64,000 nt of DNA from Trametopsis cervina (GCA_022385755.1 MU278359.1:687859-751858); one strand, 5' to 3'; counted from the stretch's first letter, positions 34,296 through 47,033 are shown. Numbers and translations: made by a program. The notes: generated from the sequence alone by a model not told the origin.

Positions 34296-36721
34296 ATGGA
34301 GAACGAGGGTGCCGCCTCTCGCTTGATACTGTCTACCGTTGAGGAATATGCGTCGTCGGAGGCTTTTCAACAATCTCCGCATCTCTTTTCCGCTGATCCT
34401 GACGCGTTGATTTCTCAATTGAAGGAACTCATTGATTCAACCACACAAATCTCAAGTTCCCTCAATGCACACAGCACTCTACCCCTGTCAAATCCCAAAC
34501 TGCTTTCACTGTTTAGGCAGCAGACTGCTATCACTCACACAGTACACGCGGCATGTCGACAAGCCTTGGACCTATGCTCATTATCCACTTACGCGCCACT
34601 TTGTTTACAATAGGCTGCTCAAACCGTCAAACAAATGACTGCCACCCTTCGTAAGCGCATGGACGTATCCTATGGAGAAGACATCCCCCTAGAAACCGAT
34701 GCATTGAGTGACTGGTGCACCGCTCGTTTCGAGACATGGGGCAAACTAGCGGGTATGGAGGCATTCAAGGAAGAGCAGCGCGATGGGCGCATCACGATTA
34801 TGCTCGGCGGTAAAGTCATCGTCATAGACATGGAGTTTACCGTGGAACGCCTCAACGCATCGCTACCGTTGTTGAAAGTTACCAATGTGAAGACATCGTT
34901 TGCAGTACCCAATGGGACATCTGCTCCCACTTCGTCGGGCTCGACCTCGCTAGATGGCCTCCTAATACGCAGTCTGACAGAATTTCTGGCGGAGGTACAG
35001 AAAGACCCTGACGTCCGGGATCCGGAAGAAGCAGCTCGTATTGGAGAAAGAATTTCCGACTGCTTGAAGTACTTGATGAAGTTGGACCTATTGGCTTTGC
35101 ACGAGGGAGACGGTGGCCTCCGCTGGTTCAACAGTTGTGACCTCCTCTCGTTGACACTGGAGAATTATGCATCTCTTGAATCATCAGCCATCGAAAAGTG
35201 AGACCATTCTCTCACCCACAATGCCACCTATAGTTCACCATCGTATGACAGAGATTTATCGTTGATGTCCGCGCCTCTCGATGTCTTTCTGATGCGAGGG
35301 CATGCTCTGCCACTGCCATATCTTACCGTTCCTGCTCTATCATTCCTGATACATGTCTCGCCGAAGGCGTATCTTACCATGCTTCGATACCCGACAGAGG
35401 CTTCAGCCTCTACCCCCGCTACTCATCTACCTCGATTGGATATTCCATTCACATCCATTCGATCATACTCAGGGGCATACCCGCGTATGCCAGGCATAGC
35501 AGTTGCGTCGCTTGTTCTCTGCCCGGGTAGCTCCAGAGTCCCTCAGCAACCTGAGGACTTGGCCATGGACGTACTCGCTACACGACCCACGTTCCCGCTG
35601 GCACCTGTACCCGTTGAGGCAGGCGATCATTTTGCCGTTGCGAGCACTGTTGATGGTCAGACTCCGGGAGAACAGAGGTATTTCCTTGATTTCACTGATG
35701 GTAGCAGGAGCCGCGGTATTGTCATGAGCCAGACCAGAATGCACGAAATTGAGACAGTTATTCATCCTCTGTCTGGGATGGACCAGATGGACGGCGTTCA
35801 ACCTCTCATGCATTTTGCGTCAGGGAGTTGGATCGATATGTTGGTGAGATCTGAATAGCTTCTGCATGACATTTCTCACAACTGCACATGCACATAGCTT
35901 AACCCCGGATCACCCATAATTTCTGAAAGATATACAAGCCTACTAGTATGTAGACAGTGCCAGATCTCTATACTCGAACTGGTTTGACAACCTCAAATTT
36001 CAGGTATCCCCAACCTCGATGCATCCGCCGTTGCAACTCAGATTGACCGCGCCTGAAGAACCAGGCTTCATTCTCGAAAAGGTCCCCGTTCGTAACATGA
36101 AAGAAGTGTGGGCGGTCCTCGAAGTGAGTCTTCGTCATCCGTGCATGGACCGCGAGATGCTTGCTAACAAGCATATCCTCGCATTGCTAAGATTGTTCGC
36201 GAGCAATGTTGGCTGAACGAGGCCTTACTCACGTGTCAATGGCTTCCTGAAGCTCTGAGCCTACCTTCGGAGATTCCTGAGCTTACAGACATAGGTGCAA
36301 CGGAAGATGAACTACAGGCAGTGCTCGGCGGTTTGTTCTCATTCAATTCACACGTAATCCGTCATTAAATCTTGTGCAAGGTATCATTACACCGAGGAGC
36401 ATTCCGGTGAACGTCTCCGTGCCGACCCCAGTACCCGAAAACTTCTTGTTCGACCCCACGATGGCCTCTCTTGGTATGGTCCAGAACTCCTCCCACCAGT
36501 CAACCAGGATTGTCATGAGTTCACCTGAACGATCGACTATATCCGGGCTAGTGGAGACTACGGTAGCCTATGACAATACGCGTTCCAGAGGGGTCTCGCT
36601 GAGCGTCAAGGGGGCAATGGGTGCCGATCTGGACGTAAATGTCCTAGAGGAGGTATGTAGGCGGGGAGGCCTTCTAGGGCTTCCTGGGAGAATATGGGGG
36701 AAATCGCACGGGCTGTTATGA
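34296..36721 (+). CDS. MED1: Mediator complex subunit MED1
   Basis: Exons 34296-~34571 (or 34541), 34614-35197, 35252-35843, 35898-35945, 36004-36123, 36192-36330, 36381-36721; about 699 aa (or 689). Mediator bridges transcription factors and RNA polymerase II; MED1 is in the middle module. Family blocks seen: QMTATLRKRMDVSYGEDIPL, FLAEVQKDPDV, DCLKYLMKLDLLALHEGDG, LTVPALSFLIHVSPKAYLTM, FILEKVPVRNMKEVWAVLE and IVREQCWLNEALLTCQWLP, ending VLEEVCRRGGLLGLPGRIW. Exons 2-7 join in phase. The first junction is a problem. The acceptor at 34613 is clear, but the position where homology would place the donor (34572) reads CTATGC, not GTATGC. The only in-phase GT donor, GTACAC at 34542, would delete ten residues. 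Symbol by family similarity. Confidence 0.85.
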
Positions 36722-38346
36722 GGCAAACTTGAAGACAAAAATGGAGTGAGGCTATCGTATGTCTAATATTACTTCGCCCTCGTTGTATTCTGTCATGATA
36801 TCGATGCATGTGCGGCTGATACCACCGATAAGGCTTCCTAGCCTCCCATATAAGGGTGAATCGGCGAAGCACATGAGAAGTCATGTACACACTGCGCGCT
36901 GAGAAAGGAAATCTTCGACCGCTCGACGTAGCGTCCGTAGGGAAGTTGCTCTCAACTGGAATCAAAATATATCAGTGTACATAAGACCATCCTTCCAGTC
37001 AGGTTGCGTGCTGTTGGTGACCTTGGGACCAGAGACCACGTCGGCGTCACCATCCAATTCTCAATCTCAGCTGTCGCAACCACCGGGGCATTTCAACTCA
37101 TCACGAGGGAAAGGGGGATACAATTTTGGAAGTCTTGCCGGGAACTCTGGCGACAATGCCATGGATAAAGTTTGAGTATACAGTGCAATTTTGGCTCGCA
37201 ATGTGAGGCTCACTATGGTAAAAGTGCCCATGAAGCTTCAAGAACGGAACCTACGCCGAACGCCTCGCGAAGTTTGCGCACCACTGTTCTTGATCACACT
37301 ATTTCCAGAACGGCGATCCAAGCAACACAATTTGACATCGATAAGCTGGACTACGGGCTCATTGCATTATCCGCAATTGACGCAATGTTAAAATCCAAAT
37401 AAGGAATGAGGAGAGACATACCAGGAGTGCCGAGCAGCGAGCGCAAGTCATCCATGGGAACGTGCATGGGATTAGGTCGGTACGTTATCAACACATGTAT
37501 CAGACATGAATCCGTTGAAACATCTTCGGTGCTTCTTTTGTATGCAGTACTGCTCTTCGGGTGTCCGATGGAGGGACACAGCGGCTCACACGCTGAGCAA
37601 TCTGTCTGGCAAGTGTAGGGGGGAGATCATGTTCACGCCTCATGCACTCACTGTGATGAGTAATGTCTTCGTTCCTGTCATGTATGTTCAGGATCCTCCA
37701 AAAATCTGCCGAGTTACTGCCAGGGTGGTTTTGTGTCACGGTACTCGCCTTACCATTCATCCTGCTGGGAGAGTAGACCGAGAATATCATTGTGGGCTCG
37801 CAACACCAGTAGATGCCCTACGGCAGGGTATGAACAGCCTATTCTGGGCGAGTGTTTCAGCGTGAGCTAACGTTCTGATACTCTAACCGAGGCGGGTGCT
37901 CACCCAGAAAAAGAGAATTCCATTCCCCGCGAATGCCTCGTTCGACAGCTTCGTCTCGGAGCGCCGCGGCCAAATTACTTTGCGCTCCCCAAAATGGTAG
38001 TTCCAAACTTCCGAGACCCAATTAATGCGTTCTCGCGCTGGGACTGTTCCATCGGTAGCAGTATTCCCGCAGAGCGTTGTCTGGGCACATGCATCTACGA
38101 TGTGTAGGGTATTCGAGAGTGCATACTCCCACGACGATTTCATGAAGTTCTTCACAGCAATGATTATGTGAAACAAGATGTAGATTCTTCGTTTACGTAG
38201 AGTCGAGACACAGAAATATCTGTAAAGCATAGGGGGCACAATCCAGCAACCTCGTGGTACAAATACAGTAGTAGTAGCCCCCCTCCAATGTCAGAAAGCG
38301 CAAGAAAGAGATGAAAAGTGTGCATAAATCACTGCTAGATTGATAT
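36722..38346. other. Intergenic, no gene recognised
   Basis: About 1.6 kb between the 3' end of MED1 and the 3' end of a minus-strand BTB gene. Short frames on both strands (for example 37172-37402 plus, 37883-38239 minus) show no family signal or consistent splicing. It could contain decayed sequence or an unrecognised lineage-specific gene. Confidence 0.4.
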
Positions 38347-39449
38347 TCAGATCGTGCGCTGCAAAGGACGCGGTTAACACATGGTGGCGAGGTACAGGAG
38401 CGATACGCACGCTGAACCTCATCCAGGTGGTGGTGAGCAGCTGAATATGAGTGTTCACTCCTTCTTTGCAGTCAGGACACTCTGTAGTGTCTCCGACTTG
38501 GGACATGACTGACGATATGTCAGCACTACTGATCGCTGCCAAGATGGTGCGAATTTATTGCATGCGAACATGACAAAAAAAGATAATGACCATACCAGGT
38601 GTAGCGTGGAATACGACCTCCATGCCTGCTGAGTATAATGCGTCACTCACTCTCCGCCGCTGCTCAGCAGTGCAATAGGGTTTCGAAATGTGGGGATTTA
38701 ATCTGCGTTCCACGAGTGCGCGCAGGTTATCTATCAGGGAGCTGTGTAGCTTGTGGAGTCTGTGTAGATAGAATACACCCATTTGCGTGGCAAGCGGTTG
38801 CGAGATGGAATGAAGCGAGAGGGTCAATGTGTAGGCCGACGCCGCGATAGCGAGGTCTTCAAGATTGTGGTGTGCAGCGAGGGAGTAGATCTCTACCGGG
38901 TGGGTAACGGCGTTGTGAACGAAAGTGCGAAAGAGGGGGCTAGCATTCCGTGCGAGATAGCGTTGCAAAGGGAGGATGCCGTATTTCGTGAGCGCATCGA
39001 TGGACGCTGTGAGACATTCCGTGGAGGGTCTGTATGCATCGCATGACAGACCGTATATGGTGTGCAGCACAACATTCAGAACGTCGTGTGCTTCAGTGAC
39101 TATGAGTCCCAGTGGGCTGTCGTGGGTGGGTTGAAGGTCAGAACGGAGGAGGAGGCCAGCAAAGCCGTTGTTCGAGGCGTTACGGAGGCGGTGAAGGTGC
39201 ACGGCGAAGATAATGCCGTCTGCTGATCTGATGATGATGTTGTATGGTCTTTCGTCGAGGTTGGCGTCGAGTCCGAATGCGGACGAGATTTGGAATGGTT
39301 GGTGGAACACATCTTCAAAAGAGACGATATGTAGGCAAAAGGGAAGTGATATTGTGCGTGATAAGAGGTAAGGGAATCGTCAAAGTAGAGCATGCAGCAG
39401 ACGTACTTTGGATGTGAGCGGGGCCCTGGGGTGCTGTGAGGCCTGACAT
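38347..39449 (-). CDS. BTB/POZ-like protein with CPDC motif, 298 aa (copy 2)
   Basis: Exons 39449-39407, 39312-38596, 38535-38411, 38358-38347. Paralog of the gene at 14338-15511. BTB-like region: YNIIIRSADGIIFAVHLHRL, then EAHDVLNVVLHTIYGLSCDA; helical region NPVEIYSLAAHH-like (here HPVEIYSLAAHHNLEDLAIA) and FYLHRLHKLHSS; then ECPDCKEGV. The 3' intron positions and phases match copy 1, including the last exon of 12 nt that encodes Arg-Thr-Ile-stop. Unlike copy 1, the N-terminus is short and split by an intron of 94 nt (39313-39406). I start at ATG 39449 because only that frame gives the phase needed to read into the BTB exon. Function unknown. Confidence 0.82.
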
Positions 39450-42400
39450 TCTGCAGTGGGATCGTAGGGTTCAGCGACAAGGTACTGGTTTGTGCAAGGA
39501 GCTGAAGTCCGAGAGACTTGGGGAATAAACTGGGTCATATACTTTATAGATAATGACTTGAGAGTTCGTCCGGCCCAACAACGCTCCCTCCAGCGTCAAC
39601 ACACCACGGACTGTTCATTTTCGCCCCGCCGTTTCTTGTCGCTTTACCAGCTCTGAGCTTTTCGTCGTCCAGGCCACTTGAAGCAGGGCGTGCTCGCTGA
39701 AGATGGGAAATGGCAGGCAAGGGGAGAATAGATAAAAGGAAAAAGCGCTGTAAATGCCAAAAGACATCGACGCGAGGTCGACGCGGCTCAGCAGTGCAGC
39801 TATCTCCTGCCGTCTCTCGCCAGTGTCTCCCAACATTCTGGCCTCAATTTGCACCCTCTGGACGCTGCCTGCTGCTCGGGCCAAAGGAGGGGAAGGCTCT
39901 GCTACGACCCGAGATGCGCATTGTTGGACACGGCTGACACAAAATCCCAGGTCGGAATACGAGACTTCGCCCACGCGTATGGCCTCTGCCGCAAGGTTAG
40001 GATATGTCGTGTTCTTGCCCCTGTAAACACTGACAGAACAAACGCTTTTTGAGAACGCCGACGAGGGCATGACGTATCGCCTACCACGGCGGCCCAGCGT
40101 TGCACGACTCCACGGGGGATATACATCCCTTTGTGCCGAGCTGACATTCGAAGACATGCTGCTGCGGAGGTGCACGGCCGAGCAGATGACGAGATCCCTC
40201 GGAGGGCTACACGCTCCATCTAACGGTGCGTTTCCTGTGTCGAATCAATTCTTCAGGTCAGTTCTCGTAGCCGCACCGTCCGGACATCAGACAGAGCTAC
40301 AGCCATGCCTCTGAAGTGGAGCGGAACCAACCGAACGACCGACCGACCGCGAAACATATAGTCGACGTTGCGAAACCACGCCGAGACCGTCTTCCTCTTG
40401 CAGATCCGGAGTTGAACGATCGTGCGGAAGCAGCGGAATACGGCCACGAGCCGGAGCAGCTTTACACCAATGAACCGCATTCAATATTCTAATATCTTTA
40501 CCGGAACTCTTTAGCACCCTGCCTCATGCAAACGTTGCGAGTCTCTTACCGCTCAGTGCACCGCCGCACGCAAACTGACAAGAACCCCAGCGGAGGCAGA
40601 CGCAAGACGCAAGGCGATACAATCCAGCGCGGAGGAGTTGGCGTCCATTTGCAGGTGAACCTATCCAGCCTTCGCTGAATGTGATCCTCTGCGTGGACTT
40701 TGCGCAGCACACGTCTTCACCACGCATCATGCTGATAATGTCCTGCAGTGATTAGGTCTTGAATCGCAACCCCTTCGTTTGCAGTGTGGAAGCAACATGA
40801 CGAGCGCAACACGCAAGTCATGGCACCTAATTCTGTGGTCAGGATCCTAGGGCTGGATAGCGCATAGCGGGAAACCAATCACCGACTCACTGCTCGAGAT
40901 TTGTCTTCCCCTATCAACTGTCCCGAGTCCTTATTATCTTGATAGTTGCCTGAGATGTGGGGACAGCAGACCGTCCGTTTGGCCATTGCAGTTGCGGTGG
41001 AGGCGCAATCTGGCATGGCATAGTATGCAGCTACATCGCAGCTATGGGAGGGCAAGGACACCGAGGCCTACATGACCTCCGTCGCACCATTGCAGCGCTA
41101 TTGAAGGGTCATGCATCCGAATACTAGCAGCCCCAACGCCACGCGATACCGTAAGTGTCATGATGTGTCTGTCGTCGGCCATTGCGGTCTGAAGGAGGAC
41201 GAACTGGTCCTGGTATTCACTTTGGGGCCGGGTACGAGGACAAGCAGGCTGTAAAAGGCCACGAGCAGCGCGAGGGTGAAGAGCAAGCGTTGGAGTGCAC
41301 TTCAGGCCGGGGAAGCACTTCAGCTCAGAGCATCAGCGCTTGCACGGTTTCTCTTAAAACCGCTAGCCATGTTTTTTCTGTAACGGGCTCTCTTCATACA
41401 CTGGGTCCGTAGGCGAGGCCCAAATCTAGGAGCTTTTCAACGCGTGAAGCTCTCTGCAGGCTTTTAGGCCATACCAATTACGACGAGGTACGCATCAGCT
41501 TGTCAGTTCGCGGTTCAACTCTGGTGGACATCCAACCGGCCAGAACCAGCGCCCTTCGTCTAGGCTTCCCACTCCCGACATTCCGTCACACATACAAATA
41601 TATGTTTTTCTCTACACATCTATCAACAGAAATAACTCTCCGAGATCACGGCAACACTTCGCACACTCTCTGACCTCTGTTTAATCGAGAGGAGGGCGCG
41701 GAACTGGCGTGGATATATATACATGGTGAGTGAACGCCAGCACTCACAATCAGACAACGTTAAAAAGGTTGGTATAGCGCGAGTTCTTTCGACCGGACCT
41801 TAGCCACAAGCATTGAGTCCGTCACAGCATATTCAAGCATCAAGGCCGTTGCAGTACCACAGCCGTGACGAGTGTGGCTGACTGTCCCAAAACACCCCTC
41901 TCAACGACGGACTCGGTAAAAATACCTCCAAAGCCGTCATAGCGCAACCAAGACCGATTCCACGCCTTCCGCTTGCAATCTGGTTCAAGAAAACACACAT
42001 CCGAAGCAATACCCAACGAACCGCTGGCGAATGACAAGTCAATTGAAGCTCGGCAGCTGGCCGCGGAGGTTGCAGGCGACCAGAGGTCCAAATCCGAAAA
42101 GTCTGGTGCAGCAACGTCTCCCAGCCTCATACCCCATCTCTTAGCTTTATACCCCATCGCTCTCACTCGCGCACATATGCTCTGACTGCCGTACAGGAAT
42201 TCACTGGGTATCTAATCTGGGTGGAATCGTAGACCATATTCTGACCAACATACGCCATCTATACTGGACCCGGCCCCTTCTTACCCACACCGTGGAGAGG
42301 TACCTTGCTTCTGGACACGCCAAATTTGACTGAAGACGATCCGCTACAGCTCCAGAAACAAATCATTCGCCGAGGGCAGGTCTGTCTCCTAACGCAGTCG

Positions 42401-42999
42401 TACAGTCGGTATTTCAACCATACGATAGATTATCCGTCCGCTGTAGAGCATGCAGTGACGCTCTGGGCATGCATAGTTGCGAATAACATGCATTTGTTCT
42501 CAGCGAGCGCACGTTCATTGTCGTGCAAAATTCTTGGAGGTGGCCTCGGACTGTACCGCCTGGCGTCTATGGTACCAACACACCGTCTCATTTCAAAGAG
42601 TTTTGGGCCAGGTCAGCAATTAACGTGTGATATCTCGACGTCGGTAAGAAAAAATGAGTTACATTTCTTACATCGACCGGATAGCCCGGACCGAGAGTTT
42701 ACAGTGAACAAATGGAGTTGTGTACGCGATGCAGCTTCGAACGCTAGAAGTTTGCGGCGGTCGCTTTGATGAGAGAGAACTTTGGCCCGCTTATCCTGGT
42801 TCAGCACTGTACATCCAGGCTAGGGCTGCTAACTCCAACACACATCAAGACAATGGGTTGTGTTGAATATGTACAATACAATTACAGGGATGGTTTCATA
42901 AGTTATGAGTTGTCATGCGCGCGAGGTATACAGACGGGAATCAGGTTGTGCAAATCGTTACCCCTCAGTCATTCCATACGAAATACACTGAACATGCAA
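39450..42999. other. 3.55-kb stretch without recognisable genes
   Basis: The longest gene-free stretch in the window. Frames up to about 186 codons exist (39615-40175 minus, 42305-42769 plus) but have no family signal. A short CCGA-like simple repeat lies at about 40327-40353. Two weakly similar Gly/Glu-rich segments lie at 41186-41330. There is no evident transposase, reverse transcriptase or long terminal repeat. It may hold decayed transposon sequence, long untranslated regions or non-coding RNA; none can be shown. Confidence 0.5.
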
Positions 43000-44415
43000 T
43001 TAAGATGACTTGGACTTCGCCTCTTCCGCAGTGTCCTTCGCCAGCTTGCTGGCCTTGTCGGACTTCTCCTGGAGCACCTTCAGGATGTCGCGGTACGTCT
43101 CCTCGGCAAGCTGCTTCGCGTCCCCGCTCTTGTTCATCGAGAGCTCCACCAGCGACTGGACATCAACGTTCGACATCTTTTTTAGGGCCTGGCGACAATG
43201 CAAGTTAGTTCTGTGAGCAGGTTTCGTCGAATCGAAGGCGTACCTGGTTACCCCCGGGGACATTCTTGATCCATTCCTGCCAGCCCTGGCTTGAAGTTTC
43301 CTGCGACTTCGTCTTCACGAAATCCTTCAACTCCTTCAGCTTCCCATCGTCCAATGAGCCTTCCTTCGCCGCTGCCCTCACTCTCTCCAATACCTCTTTC
43401 AGCGATCGCACATTGACGCCCTGCGACACAAACGTCTGGCGGTTCTCTTCCATGATCTTCACCAGCTCGGGGTGCTCCTTGGCCTCCTCCGCAACCTTGT
43501 CCCACACCAACTCTTTCACTTTCTGCGACTTGCTCTGCACAAGATCGGTCGCCTTGGCCCAAGCATCCTGCGGGTTCTTGCTATTCTTCAGCAAATCCTG
43601 AACCTGGGATATCGATTCGTCTACGAGCTCCTTCGCCTCCGGTCCACCGCGCTGTGCGAGGTTCTTCAGGTCGCCGTATGAGGAGCCGATAGACTGCGCA
43701 ACCGTAGGGTACTTCTCCTCCAACTTCGAAAAGACGTCGCTGCCCGCCTTCTTTCCTAGCTCGTTTAGTTCTCCTACGCGCTTTCGGAGGATACTCATTA
43801 ATTTGACTGCCGTCGCGGCATCTACTCCTGCTCCATCTTGGTTCTTCACGTCCTTCAGAACCCCCTGGATCTCGTCATATGCGCCTTGCAGAATCTTGTT
43901 CAACTCATCTCCATGTGTGTCGTGGAGCTCATCGAGTGAGTCAAAGGTCGAGTCAACGTATGTTGATGCACCTGGGATGATACCGGCGTACGATTTCGCT
44001 ATAGAGCGCAAGAACTGTAGTGCCTCGTTCGGGTTCTTGGGGGCCTTCTCGACGATAGCGCTCTTTGTCTGTTGGTAGTATGTGCTGGCGGCCTTGGCTC
44101 CATCTACCGCCTTCTTTGCGCCAGAGAAGTGATAGAACCCGTACACTAGAGATGGTGATATGTACAATCTGTTAGACTATGCCAGTTCAGACTTATCTGA
44201 CGCGACGCACCACCCAAGAGGACGACCGCGCCACCCGCAACTCCGGCGGCTGCATGTGTGGTTGCGCTAGATCCTGACGGGGCAGGACCTGAGGTAGAGG
44301 CGGTCGTCTGGAATCTTTGTGCTATGCGCGTACGACCGACGCGGCGCGCCGCAAGGCGGGTCGCTGTGGGCCTCGTTGTAGAAAGAGTCGCGTTTCGGAG
44401 CTGTGTAGAGAACAT
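43000..44415 (-). CDS. Putative mitochondrial membrane-anchored helical protein, 431 aa
   Basis: Exons 44415-44211, 44145-43244, 43188-43000, all in phase. Residues 1-40 are rich in Arg, Thr and Ala without acidic residues (TRPTATRLAARRVGRTRIAQ), a strong matrix-targeting signature. One transmembrane segment follows at about residues 54-75 (AAGVAGGAVVLLGVYGFYHF). The remaining ~350 residues are highly charged, Lys/Glu/Ala/Asp-rich and predicted helical, with repeated helical blocks (YGDLKNLAQRGGPEAKELVD, AKATDLVQSKSQKVKELV), ending LAKDTAEEAKSKSS. Layout suggests an inner-membrane protein with a large helical domain in the intermembrane space or matrix. The charged helices recall apolipoprotein- or LEA-like proteins, but I do not recognise a named family. 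Confidence 0.78.
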
Positions 44416-45078
44416 GATGAGGGGCGGCGAATATGAGAAGTAGCTCGGATGGGCAGTGGCAGGTTATATAGGCGGGCGTATGTGGACGGCAGGGGATCGC
44501 GGACGCGACGTCGACGTCGGGAGAGCCACTCGGCACCACACACCGTCACTGCACGTCATCACTCGGCAGATGTGCAGGGAGAAGAGTCGGCAATGAGGCA
44601 ATGAGGCGCATCAAAAACGCCAAAAACGTCGGGCACGGGAATTGCCGTGGTCACTTCCTGTTAGCTGCTGTACCCTGCACAACCTCCTCATGTTCGCTCA
44701 CTGCAAATTGGTGATACACACTCAATCAGGGGAGAATAATCACATGAGAAAGATTGGGCTAACAAGGAAGAACCGTAGGTCGATATAGGTACACGATCAA
44801 AGGAGGCCATCAGTATAGATAGTATGTGTACGAAGTAGAAGATTCCAAAACTATACACTGTAGGATGTATTTGATATCAGAGAACCCGCAAGTATAACCA
44901 ACTGATACCAAATAGGGGCGTGTATGAGAAGATGAAGGCACTGATACGGGTATTCACCGTAGTGCAGCAGGCCATTCATTTCGCGGCCTCCACCGGCCCT
45001 CCGAGTCGTGTCGCGGGTTTGGAAGCCAGTTAATACCATCAGTTAACGTGTTCCCAACAGGCACTGTAGTAGACACAT
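44416..45078. other. Intergenic
   Basis: About 0.66 kb between the promoter of the mitochondrial protein (left) and the 3' end of the palmitoyltransferase (right). A minus-strand TATA element is noted separately. No gene seen. Confidence 0.5.
44464..44470 (-). promoter_or_regulatory. TATA box of the mitochondrial protein gene
   Basis: TATATAA on the minus strand, about 50 nt upstream of the ATG at 44415. Good sequence and spacing. Confidence 0.5.
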
Positions 45079-46849
45079 TTAGTAAGCGGTAGCCTCAGGA
45101 TAATTGGTGCAACGGAACTGACAAAACCATCCCCATTCGCTGGTTCCCATGACGGAAGTCCAGTTTTCCCTAGCGCTGCCTAGCCACCATAGGTTGCCTT
45201 CGATGTCTATACTGCCCCACTCTTGATCCCATTGCTTCTGGGTTCGTCGTTTCGCACTAATCAGGATAGAGATGTACAGCAGTCAGTGGGCTTGTTGAAC
45301 AAACTGAACTACACCATAGCGTAACATGTCAGACGGCAACCTCACCCAATTTGATGCCAGGAATACATCCGCGAGAGTTTGATCTTCTCTCTGTCTTTCA
45401 TCTCTTGCGCCTGCATAGCCTCTACCGTGGACTGATTTAGAATGAGTAGTCGGATGTGCTTAAGAAGCAGGACCACTGTGAACAGTGTGAAGAACGCGGA
45501 TCTATTTGCAGATGTCGACGTCACCCATAACGACATTGACCGCCAGTACTCACGAGGCAATGATGACAATGCACTGGGCGTCCACATGGTCCTCGTGTAC
45601 CACTCCTGGGACGAGTGTTGCAAAGGTCCACATCCAGAACGCGGCGGCCCATTGCAGAAAATGCACGAAATACTGTAGTTAGATTTAAGGCTGCGGTGTT
45701 GTACACTGCGATAGGATTGAATATACCTTGTGATTGCGGGCACCTACACACTGGCCTATCCCTAGTGTAACACAAGTACGAGTTATGTCAGGTCTTGGGA
45801 AGTCCGTGCTGATCCGACGTACAGGGACAATGATGATCATATTTGAGGATGCACTACGTGTAGCGTTAGGGAAGATTTTGCTCCGTGTAATGCCTCACTC
45901 ACTGTTCCACAGGCGCGACAGTGGTGAGCCCGCAGAGGCTTGAGAAATCCTTCCTTGTGGCAATATCGGCGATCTGGACGTAAGACTGGCGTTTTCGGAG
46001 GACTTCGAGTCAGCATCCTGGCAGCTTCGAGGTTTGATTGCCCATTATCCCGATTTCTAGGATGCGCGGTTGAAGCGGTAGGAATCCCATCCGTAATACC
46101 TGCACTCTCATCTGTATATCATCCATAATAAACATGAACCCACGCACAAACCAACCTTGTGTCCCAGGCTTGTTGGAGATCCCAGTTGCTGAGTGCGACG
46201 TCGAGCCTTCTGCGCCAAGAGAATCCTGTAGCACACTGTTTCCTTCCGGCACATATTGATATCGCTCTGCGCCTAAATCAGAGATTGAATCCCATTCCCG
46301 AGAGTCTTCAGGGTTATCATGGGTAGGTGGTGCCGTCTTCTCAACGTACTGAGGTTTACCTCAGGTCAGCTGTTCTGATGAGAAGGTTGCATCATCAACT
46401 CACGTCGCGAGCCAGTCCTGGACTTACTGAAACGATCTGGCATAGGGATGAATGAATTGACCGGGCAAACAAACGTGAAGCACATGCCATTGCGTACGTC
46501 CATAATATCATCACTAGTAGGAGGATAAATATGACCAGGAACGGGACTGCGTTGGCAGGTTCAACTTCGGCACACTACGTGCAGTTACCTGGCTTCACTC
46601 ACTGCCTGTTTTACGTCCGCTTAATGGACCTCCGTTCTTCCTAATCATGGGTACGCAGAACCGGCCGATGTAGACGTACGAGGCATACGCGATAATAGCA
46701 AGCGTGGTTCCCGCAGTCATCTTGAGAACAAGCCATGATTTCGGCTTGTTCCTCCGTTGTTCTGTCCTTTCTCTAGACTTTGAAGTCGCTTCCTGAATAA
46801 CCCCGCAACACGTTCCTCCCGAACCCTCGTTAGAGTCATTATTGGCCAT
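45079..46849 (-). CDS. DHHC palmitoyltransferase, 432 aa
   Basis: Exons 46849-46603, 46546-46404, 46348-46156, 46099-45903, 45853-45823, 45761-45727, 45672-45554, 45501-45346, 45256-45079, all in phase. Protein S-acyltransferase of the DHHC family (yeast Pfa3/Pfa4 group) that attaches palmitate to cysteines of membrane-associated proteins. The Cys-rich domain reads CHKEGFLKPLRAHHCRACGT, then CILKYDHHCPWIGQC; the catalytic DHHC is residues 266-269. Two membrane segments precede it (LKMTAGTTLAIIAYASYVYI; VPFLVIFILLLVMMLW-like) and two follow (YFVHFLQWAAAFWMWTF; AFFTLFTVVLLLKHIRLLIL). The C-terminus has TTVE-like STVEAM and the GNLWWLGSARENW block of fungal Pfa proteins. Exon 2 contains a perfect GTAAGT 24 nt before its true donor; homology (SPGLARDYV) favours the downstream donor. 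Substrate unknown. Confidence 0.93.
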
Positions 46850-47033
46850 ATATGCTGTGGGGGTATGTTATGTGACGAGTACCTTGAGTGTGGCCATGGG
46901 CCAATAGTCCGCTTACAAATAGAAGACTTCGCAAGTAAAGCTGCCTACGAGGTACCGTAAGTTAACATAGTGCAGCTACTATGTGCGGACTGGCACGATG
47001 CGCGAAGAAATGCTGTGCGGTCCTCGTCAGCAC

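Noticed and set aside
39615..40175. 186-codon minus-strand frame
   Set aside because: No family signal, no splice structure, composition not protein-like; probably a chance frame.
41186..41330. Possible tandem repeat of a Gly/Glu-rich segment
   Set aside because: Similarity between the two halves is weak by eye and may be chance.
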